10,543 nucleotides of DNA from an uncultured Acinetobacter sp. GTDB lineage: Bacteria; Cyanobacteriota; Vampirovibrionia; Gastranaerophilales; Gastranaerophilaceae. Where the stretch lies: contig CAMORE010000072.1 of assembly GCA_946623365.1 (NCBI GenBank), forward strand, positions 1-10,543, read 5' to 3'. The notes under the pieces are model-generated. The model saw only the letters and a program-made list of their open reading frames with translations. It was not told where the DNA came from and made no database searches. Shown piece after piece: positions 6,064 to 10,543 of the stretch. A program made the position numbers and the translations under genes. Each line of letters begins with the position of its first letter. The first letter of the stretch is position 1.

Positions 6064-6702
6064 ATGAGCAAAGAAGTAAATTGTCCTTTTTGTGGAGTTA
6101 TAGTACAAGAAGATGTTAAAAAATGTCCGCATTGCGGTTCTTTATTTGTTGAGCCGGAATTAGAAGGACTCAAATTTAAAGAATTCGGTACTTTTGTTGC
6201 ACTTCTGGTTTTAACATTCGGTTTATTTGGTGTTTTCTGGGTAATTATAAATGCAAGAGCCATTAATAATCTGGTTGTGAATCAAAATGATAAAATTAAA
6301 TTAAACAGTTTGATTACAATTTCTTTTTTAGATGTCGGAGCGTATGTTTTTTCTCTTGCAAAATACCAGATTTCCAGTTTTGTATTTCCTATGTTAACAA
6401 TTATTCAATGCTTAATTTTTATTGCTTTGACATATCGTGTGTTAAGAATTATACAAAAATATACACTTAAAACATATAATGTTAATATAGAATTTAATCC
6501 GTATTATATTCTGTTTTTTAATATCCTGTATTTAGTACATTTTGTTGATACATATTCTAACAGAGTTCTGCAAATTCACGAGCATTTTAATGTAAAATCT
6601 CCGCAAATGATAGTGCTGATAATTATACTGCTAATTATTCAGTTTGTCATATGTTGGGACTCTAAAGTTCATCAATTTTATTCTTGGCTACTGGGGTTCT
6701 AA
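6064..6702 (+). CDS. Zinc-ribbon, multi-pass membrane protein of unknown function
   Basis: The 212-residue protein opens with a zinc-ribbon knuckle pair, C7-x2-C10 and C21-x2-C24 (NCPFCG and KCPHCG), in a soluble N-terminal tail. About five hydrophobic segments follow (roughly 42-62, 82-98, 105-124, 146-162 and 181-198). The first segment, LLVLTFGLFGVFWVI followed by NARAINNL, resembles the opening of DUF4234-type small membrane proteins, but that is a pattern impression only. A zinc ribbon fused to a membrane core is common in bacterial proteins of unknown role; the ribbon may mediate protein contacts or sense metal. AGAGGAA at 6053-6059 is well placed for the start. It follows the glycosylase gene by 30 nt, so cotranscription is possible, though it has its own candidate promoter. 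It is the last gene of the plus-strand block and runs into a convergent terminator. No function is assigned. Confidence 0.85.
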   Translation: MSKEVNCPFCGVIVQEDVKKCPHCGSLFVEPELEGLKFKEFGTFVALLVLTFGLFGVFWVIINARAINNLVVNQNDKIKLNSLITISFLDVGAYVFSLAKYQISSFVFPMLTIIQCLIFIALTYRVLRIIQKYTLKTYNVNIEFNPYYILFFNILYLVHFVDTYSNRVLQIHEHFNVKSPQMIVLIIILLIIQFVICWDSKVHQFYSWLLGF

Positions 6703-6716
6703 GCACCACAAAACGC

Positions 6717-6741
6717 CTGACGAGTGTATGATTTTCGTCAG
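6717..6741 (-). terminator. Convergent-junction hairpin, probably a terminator
   Basis: CTGACGA (6717-6723) and TCGTCAG (6735-6741) form a perfect 7-bp stem with an 11-nt loop between two converging genes. Read on the minus strand, the stem is followed by GCGTTTTG, a modest U tract, so it best fits termination of the minus-strand block. On the plus strand no T tract follows. It may still slow polymerase from both sides. Confidence 0.5.
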
Positions 6742-6764
6742 ACATTCTGTGATAATAGAATTTA

Positions 6765-7151
6765 CTACTCAACACTTAACTCAAAATTTGTTGTTGTTTG
6801 AGTTGCTTTCATCGTTGATTCATAAGCTGCTTTTGCTTTTTGAATGTTCACTGCATCTTGCGGATTCATACCATGTGTAACAGCAGTGGCAATCGCATTT
6901 GACAAGTTTTGTTCAGCTTGAACAGCTTGAGATTCAACATCAGAATTTAAACTCGGAGATTGAACATTTGAATAATAACTGTTCAAATCAACTTTAGGAG
7001 TTTCCTTGTCTTCAGCCGCAATATTAGGGGTCTCAAGTTTAGCATTTGTCTCTGCAACCTTAGCACTTGTCAGTAACTGATTACCATTCAATTGCAATGC
7101 TGATAGCGGGGTTGTGTGTTGGGAAGTGTCTAATGATGTTAAAGCACTCAT
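6765..7151 (-). CDS. Small soluble Ser/Thr/Ala/Gln-rich protein, unassigned
   Basis: The 128-residue protein has no Cys or Trp, no membrane segment and no signal peptide. Residues 1-75 are low-complexity and polar (Ser, Thr, Asn, Leu), probably disordered. Residues about 76-118 look helical and amphipathic (AVQAEQNLSNAIATAV, then QKAKAAYESTMKATQTTT). The C-terminal helix with AAYE followed by a Thr/Asn-rich end is loosely reminiscent of rod/needle or hook-type structural proteins, whose termini form coiled coils. The resemblance is too thin to assign. The ribosome-binding site AGGA is about 10 nt from the ATG, slightly long. It is the last gene of the minus block, separated by 114 nt from the KdsD gene with its own candidate promoter, and is followed by a hairpin terminator. 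It is a probable real gene, given its clean placement between promoter and terminator. Confidence 0.7.
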   Translation of the reverse strand: MSALTSLDTSQHTTPLSALQLNGNQLLTSAKVAETNAKLETPNIAAEDKETPKVDLNSYYSNVQSPSLNSDVESQAVQAEQNLSNAIATAVTHGMNPQDAVNIQKAKAAYESTMKATQTTTNFELSVE

Positions 7152-7182
7152 GGTGATACCGTCCTAGTTGTCCTCTAATATC

Positions 7183-7210
7183 ATGATAACTCATTTTTTA
7201 AAGTATGCAA
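7183..7210 (-). promoter_or_regulatory. Candidate sigma70-type promoter for the small protein gene
   Basis: On the minus strand TTGCAT (plus 7205-7210), a 16-nt spacer and TATCAT (plus 7183-7188) precede the gene. Transcription would start near 7176, with a leader of about 25 nt carrying GAGGA and AGGA motifs. The -10 matches consensus at five of six positions; the -35 is weak. Confidence 0.35.
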
Positions 7211-7265
7211 TATGTATATATTTTATATATCTATAAAGTTTACAAAAATTTACAAATCCTGTGTA

Positions 7266-8258
7266 TTATGCAACACCATTGTTTAATAAATCGTGGATAT
7301 GTATAACTCCAATCGGCTTATTGTTTTCAATAACAAAAAGGTTTGTAATTTTCTTATCATGCATAAGTTTTAATGCTTCTGCCGTCATTGCATTTGGAGA
7401 TATTGTTTTTGGATTTTTTGTCATCAAATCAATTGCTTTATGATTAAGAATATCAGGTGACAGACATCTTCTTAAGTCACCATCAGTAAGAATTCCTGTC
7501 AGATAGCCTTCACTATTGATAAATCCGACACATCCAAGTCTTTTTGAGGTCATTTCAATTAGTGCGGTTTGTATGTCAATATTTTCATTTAATACGGGCA
7601 TTTCCGTTCCTGTATGCATTAAATCTGAGACTCTTCTTAGTATTGAGCCAAGTTTTCCGCCGGGGTGTCTGTCATTAAAATCTTCTTTTGAGAAACCATT
7701 ACGCTCAATAAGTCCTATGGTAAGTATATCTCCTAATACCAGTGTTGCAGTTGTTGAACTTGTAGGAGCTAAACCGAGAGGACAAGCTTCACCTTTATTC
7801 GGAAGTTTTAATACAATATTACTTGCAGAACCTAATGAACTCTGCGGATTTTTTGTAATAGCAATTACCGTAATGCCGAATCTTTTGCAGTAATTCAAAA
7901 TGTCAACAAGCTCTCTTGATTCTCCGCTGTTAGAAATTGCAATTACAACATCATCTTCCGTAATCATTCCTAAATCACCATGGCTTGCCTCTGCCGGATG
8001 AACAAAAAACGAAGGAGTTCCTGTAGATGCGAGAGATGCTGCAATTTTTCTTCCTATATGTCCTGATTTCCCCATTCCTGTTATAATTATTCTGCCGGAG
8101 TTATTTCTGGCATTTTGCATAATATCAAGCGCGTTTGTTAAATCATTTGCATCCAGTGATAGTTTAAGTTCATTCAGTGTTTCGATTTCTGAATCAATAG
8201 TTTTTATTGCTGATAATTTATCAGCTTCTTTTTGGGTTTGCTCTATTACGATTGGCAT
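7266..8258 (-). CDS. kdsD: Arabinose-5-phosphate isomerase (KdsD/KpsF/GutQ family; SIS + CBS pair)
   Basis: This enzyme interconverts ribulose-5-phosphate and arabinose-5-phosphate, the first step toward Kdo, the sugar linking lipid A to the LPS core. The 330-residue protein matches the usual size (E. coli KdsD 328). The SIS domain covers about 45-180, with GMGKSGHIGRK, HPAEASHGDLGM and SNSGES. Residues aligning with the reported E. coli active-site set K59, E111, E152 and H193 are present as K64, E116, E157 and H198 (in DRHPGGKLG). Two CBS motifs follow (about 205-330), likely regulatory. The start at 8258 is favoured over a GTG 13 codons upstream, because AGGAG lies 7 nt before it. The GT9 gene lies 58 nt upstream on the same strand, so a surface-glycan unit is likely. 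KpsF or GutQ specialisation cannot be excluded, as kdsA and kdsB are not in view. Confidence 0.92.
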   Translation of the reverse strand: MPIVIEQTQKEADKLSAIKTIDSEIETLNELKLSLDANDLTNALDIMQNARNNSGRIIITGMGKSGHIGRKIAASLASTGTPSFFVHPAEASHGDLGMITEDDVVIAISNSGESRELVDILNYCKRFGITVIAITKNPQSSLGSASNIVLKLPNKGEACPLGLAPTSSTTATLVLGDILTIGLIERNGFSKEDFNDRHPGGKLGSILRRVSDLMHTGTEMPVLNENIDIQTALIEMTSKRLGCVGFINSEGYLTGILTDGDLRRCLSPDILNHKAIDLMTKNPKTISPNAMTAEALKLMHDKKITNLFVIENNKPIGVIHIHDLLNNGVA

Positions 8259-8265
8259 ATCAGAA

Positions 8266-8270
8266 CTCCT
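8266..8270 (-). promoter_or_regulatory. Ribosome-binding site that fixes the kdsD start
   Basis: On the minus strand AGGAG precedes the ATG at 8258 by 7 nt. It lies within the 13-codon extension that would start with GTG at 8297, and that extension has no comparable site of its own. Confidence 0.7.
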
Positions 8271-8316
8271 TTTTCTACATTTTACACTAAAATACACTTA
8301 TCGCACCAATATAATA

Positions 8317-9318
8317 TTATTTTTGTAATATTTTGTTAACAATATAATCAGATGAGATATTCAGACATTCAGGAGAATTACATGTTTTTTGTCTGTATTC
8401 CCATAAACAAGGTCGGATAGGACAATTGCAATTGTCTGCTTTTATAGGTGTAACTTTGTCATTTTGCGGTATTAACTTTTTATCATCCGTAGAACCGAAT
8501 ATCACATATGTTTTAATTCCGAGGGCGACTGCTATGTGTAAAGGAGCAGAATCCGAACATAAAAATATTTCACTGCTTGATATAAGTTCAGCAAGTTCTT
8601 TCAGATTTTTCGTCTTTCCGTAGAAATTTTTAATTTTATCTTGAGGAACTTTTTTTAGAATAGTTTCTATGACTTCTTTATCATCAGGACCTCCGGCAAG
8701 AATTACCTGTTTTCCCGCATCTGAAAGCTTTTCTGCAACCTCTGCCCAGATATCAGCATTTATTGTTTTTATCATTCCTTTAGATACACTTAACTTACTT
8801 ACTCCGGGGTGAATTAAAACAGAATTTTCTATTATATCTTTTTTTTCTATATTAATTTGCGGCAGCTCTGTTTTATTCGTGGTTATTTGTTCAACGAGAT
8901 TATGATACATTTTGGCTGCATATTGTTTTTTATTTAGAGGGATTGCTTTTGTTAATAAATATTCACTCAATTTCCCGGAATTATATCCGTATTTGTGTTT
9001 TATAAATGTTAAAAACAAAAATACGGATATAAATTTATTAGAGCCTGAAGATATAACTATATCAAAATTTTTGGTCCATATTTTTATAAGAAGTTTTAAA
9101 AGCTCAAAATACTTATTTCTTCCCTTAATATCTGCATATAAAGTATTATCTATAATATTTGTAAGAGTCAGAATTCCTTTACTTCTGGGTTCAAGAGCAA
9201 GTGTAATCTCAGAATCGGGGTATTCTTTTTTTACGGAAATAATTGATGGAAGAAATAGAATTTCGTCACCCAGTCCGCCAAAATTTATAAATAAAATCTT
9301 TTTCATTTTTTCTTTCAT
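8317..9318 (-). CDS. Glycosyltransferase family 9 (heptosyltransferase-like)
   Basis: GT9 enzymes have a GT-B fold and transfer sugars, classically L-glycero-D-manno-heptose from ADP-heptose, to the LPS inner core on the cytoplasmic face of the membrane. The 333-residue protein has the N-terminal GGLGDEILFLPSI motif, with D18 in the place of the catalytic Asp of WaaC. It also has a VLIHPG strand (167-172) and the nucleotide-binding signature CSDSAPLHIAVALGIKTYVIFGSTD around 254-278. The tail is Cys-rich (C297, C299, C304, C313, C318), as in many GT9 members, where the spaced Cys often end in a CL..I motif. An in-frame Met at residue 5 (MKKILFINFGG) is an equally good start; neither has a strong Shine-Dalgarno. 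It sits 58 nt upstream of kdsD, supporting a Kdo/heptose glycan role. The sugar transferred cannot be read from sequence. Confidence 0.9.
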   Translation of the reverse strand: MKEKMKKILFINFGGLGDEILFLPSIISVKKEYPDSEITLALEPRSKGILTLTNIIDNTLYADIKGRNKYFELLKLLIKIWTKNFDIVISSGSNKFISVFLFLTFIKHKYGYNSGKLSEYLLTKAIPLNKKQYAAKMYHNLVEQITTNKTELPQINIEKKDIIENSVLIHPGVSKLSVSKGMIKTINADIWAEVAEKLSDAGKQVILAGGPDDKEVIETILKKVPQDKIKNFYGKTKNLKELAELISSSEIFLCSDSAPLHIAVALGIKTYVIFGSTDDKKLIPQNDKVTPIKADNCNCPIRPCLWEYRQKTCNSPECLNISSDYIVNKILQK

Positions 9319-9344
9319 ACTTATGTTTTAACGAAAAAATACGC

Positions 9345-9384
9345 TTGGTGCAAGTAATGCATAAATCAAATTTATTGCATTTTT
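9345..9384. repeat. Imperfect hairpin with a degenerate copy of the 27-46 motif
   Basis: TTGGTGCAAGTAAT (9345-9358) matches 27-40 at 13 of 14 positions. It runs into an imperfect stem, AATGCATAAAT (9356-9366) with ATTTATTGCATT (9370-9381), with a single bulge and a CAA loop, followed by TTTT on the plus strand. The T tract is on the strand with no upstream gene, so a terminator role for the minus-strand gene ending at 9400 is doubtful. Confidence 0.35.
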
Positions 9385-9399
9385 AAACTGCCTCTCTTT

Positions 9400-10023
9400 T
9401 TATAATTTAACAAATTCCGGAACCTGATTTTTAGCATTTTTCATTTGCATATATTGAGTTTTTAATTTTTCCTTCTCTTCAGGAGTTGATTCTTTAGCTT
9501 TATTATCTAATGCTTCGTATAGTTCTCTTTCTGCTTCGTTTGCTTTAATATATACATCCATCTCTTTTGATTTTTTATATGAATTTACTTTGCTTTCATA
9601 TGCAATTTTAGGGGCATGAAATGCTGTATATAAAAGAGCAAAACCACTTATACCGGCAGCAATAAGAGCGGCAAATATACCTATTGCTTTCAGGATTTTG
9701 TTATTCTTAGCCTCTTTTTTATGGTGCTCTATCTCTTGCTTAATTTTATTTTTTTCTTTATTGGTAGATGCTTTCGAAAGCTTATCAGAGTATTCAAACA
9801 TAGAGTCTAAAACGAATTCACCGTTATCAACCAATTCCAGAAGCAGATATCCACCCAACGCCAAACCGCCGACAAAGGTCGTTTTTATTAGATTCATAAC
9901 TTCGCCTCTTCTGGAAATCGGATTATCGTCACCGAGTTTAGAGGGAGTTTCGGTTTTATTTTTTGCCCTGTGTGTCGGCTGAAAGGTATTTGTATTTAAT
10001 ATTGGCGTAATTTGTAATGACAT
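9400..10023 (-). CDS. Two-TM protein with coiled-coil loop, paralogue of its upstream neighbour
   Basis: The family is not recognised. In order along the 207 residues: a polar N-terminus with FQPTHRAKN (14-22), NPISRRGE (34-41), a first membrane segment (about 46-65) and a Lys/Glu-rich probable coiled coil (78-109). A second membrane segment (about 112-134) leads into KVNSYKKSKEMDVYIKANEAE (145-165, key residues K145, V146, N147, Y149, K153, E154, M155, D156, V157). A charged helical tail then runs to the end. The neighbouring protein shares the N-terminal QP..(K/R)A.N, the NPISR box, the two-TM layout and KVNxYxxxKEMDV, so the two are tandem paralogues. The charged loop between the TMs is an insertion relative to the neighbour. 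No good Shine-Dalgarno precedes the ATG at 10023. An internal Met at residue 43 has AGAGG before it, but the paralogue's matching N-terminus supports the long form. Confidence 0.78.
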   Translation of the reverse strand: MSLQITPILNTNTFQPTHRAKNKTETPSKLGDDNPISRRGEVMNLIKTTFVGGLALGGYLLLELVDNGEFVLDSMFEYSDKLSKASTNKEKNKIKQEIEHHKKEAKNNKILKAIGIFAALIAAGISGFALLYTAFHAPKIAYESKVNSYKKSKEMDVYIKANEAERELYEALDNKAKESTPEEKEKLKTQYMQMKNAKNQVPEFVKL

Positions 10024-10055
10024 GATAGCGTTTTGTTGTTCCTATATTCTACGGT

Positions 10056-10523
10056 TTATACACCTTTAATCATCATTCCGTTGCCGTTATCGGCCATTTT
10101 TACTGTAGCATAGTGATTAATTTTGTCATCCAAAGATACTTTGTCATCTTTTATTTCGGTATCTATATCTTCATAAATATTTGATTGAGCTGATTTTTGG
10201 CGGGAGAAAACATCCATTTCTTTTTCTCTTGCGTATGCATTTACTTTTGTATTATATAATTTAGAAGGCAAAGTTAGACCAAGCATTACTAAACCTGCTG
10301 CAGCACCTATTGCTGTCGGATATTTCCATCCGGATGCTTTAATTTTGTCAAACAATGTTGATGCTAAACCAACAATAACACCAAATAATGTGCTGCCACC
10401 AACAGCTCCTAATATTGCAAGATTTCTTTCGGATTTTCTGCTGATTGGATTTTCATAGTTGTTATCAGCTTTAAATCTTGGCTGATACTTAGGATAACTG
10501 AAACTTATCGGTTGAATTGACAT
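10056..10523 (-). CDS. Two-TM protein, first of a tandem paralogous pair
   Basis: The family is not recognised. The 155-residue protein has a polar N-terminus with YQPRFKADNN (13-22) and an NPISRKSE box (25-32). A Gly-rich hydrophobic segment (34-57), a short turn (58-67) and a second hydrophobic segment (68-87) follow. A conserved juxtamembrane block (K93, V94, N95, Y97, K101, E102, M103, D104, V105) and an acidic/polar tail complete it. Both ends should lie on the same side of the membrane, cytoplasmic if the Lys/Arg-flanked segments obey the positive-inside rule. A perfect AGGAGG lies 5 nt before the ATG, the strongest ribosome-binding site in the window, so high expression is likely. Its paralogue starts 32 nt downstream on the same strand, and the pair is almost certainly cotranscribed. 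The promoter lies beyond the right edge. Confidence 0.8.
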   Translation of the reverse strand: MSIQPISFSYPKYQPRFKADNNYENPISRKSERNLAILGAVGGSTLFGVIVGLASTLFDKIKASGWKYPTAIGAAAGLVMLGLTLPSKLYNTKVNAYAREKEMDVFSRQKSAQSNIYEDIDTEIKDDKVSLDDKINHYATVKMADNGNGMMIKGV

Positions 10524-10528
10524 AAAAA

Positions 10529-10534
10529 CCTCCT
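10529..10534 (-). promoter_or_regulatory. Consensus AGGAGG ribosome-binding site
   Basis: The minus strand reads AGGAGG with a 5-nt all-T spacer before the ATG at 10523. It is a full anti-Shine-Dalgarno match, whereas the paralogue downstream has almost none. That suggests the second gene depends on translation of the first. Confidence 0.7.
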
Positions 10535-10543
10535 ACATTACTA

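Noticed and set aside
5740..6263. Two minus-strand frames opposite nth and the zinc-ribbon gene
   Set aside because: The plus-strand genes there have clear catalytic and zinc-binding motifs; the antisense frames have none.
6644..6880. Plus-strand frame running from the zinc-ribbon gene through the hairpin into the next gene
   Set aside because: It crosses a convergent terminator and overlaps two better genes, with no Shine-Dalgarno and no recognisable protein.
6765..7151. Flagellar rod/hook protein
   Set aside because: Only a loose AAYE-type C-terminal resemblance, with no conserved N-terminal rod motif and no flagellar genes nearby.
8259..8297. GTG start giving a 343-residue KdsD
   Set aside because: AGGAG lies within this extension at correct distance from the ATG at 8258, and the shorter form matches the family length.
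8912..9331. Plus-strand frame opposite the GT9 gene
   Set aside because: Antisense to a protein with clear GT9 motifs.

Overview
The window is AT-rich bacterial chromosome. Gene content and small-protein style point to a gut-type, non-photosynthetic relative of Cyanobacteria (Vampirovibrionia/'Melainabacteria', probably Gastranaerophilales). That placement is an inference from low G+C, housekeeping genes next to Kdo/heptosyltransferase-type envelope genes, and lineage-style small proteins with NPISR and KVNxYxxxKEMD motifs. No rRNA, tRNA or other taxonomic marker is present. No CRISPR array, transposase, phage gene or RNA gene was recognised.

Layout. (1) At 66-1076, minus strand, is a membrane-anchored beta-propeller-like protein of unknown role. 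(2) At 1077-1454 is a gene-free divergent region holding a cluster of G+C-richer palindromic sequences: a perfect 18-bp inverted repeat around a 42-nt spacer, then a CCCCTC/GAGGGG hairpin. It also holds candidate promoter elements for both flanking genes. (3) At 1455-6702 is a plus-strand block: a bitopic LysM protein, DNA repair factor RadA, arginyl-tRNA synthetase ArgS, an endonuclease III-family DNA glycosylase, and a zinc-ribbon multi-pass membrane protein. Gaps of about 100 nt around argS suggest several transcription units rather than one operon. (4) A convergent junction with a hairpin lies at about 6717-6741. (5) At 6765-10523 is a minus-strand block. In transcription order it holds two paralogous two-TM proteins, a GT9 (heptosyltransferase-like) glycosyltransferase, a KdsD-type arabinose-5-phosphate isomerase, and a small unassigned soluble protein.

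How the genes fit together. RadA and the EndoIII-like enzyme are genome-maintenance functions and ArgS is translation. LysM, GT9 and KdsD point to the cell envelope: peptidoglycan contact and Kdo/heptose-type surface glycan. The tandem pair of two-TM proteins at the right edge, sharing an N-terminal motif and a juxtamembrane KVNxYxxxKEMDV block, is the least explained and most interesting part of the window. Two annotated-looking starts should be moved: argS to 3572 and the KdsD gene to 8258. In both cases a good Shine-Dalgarno sequence sits just before the later ATG.
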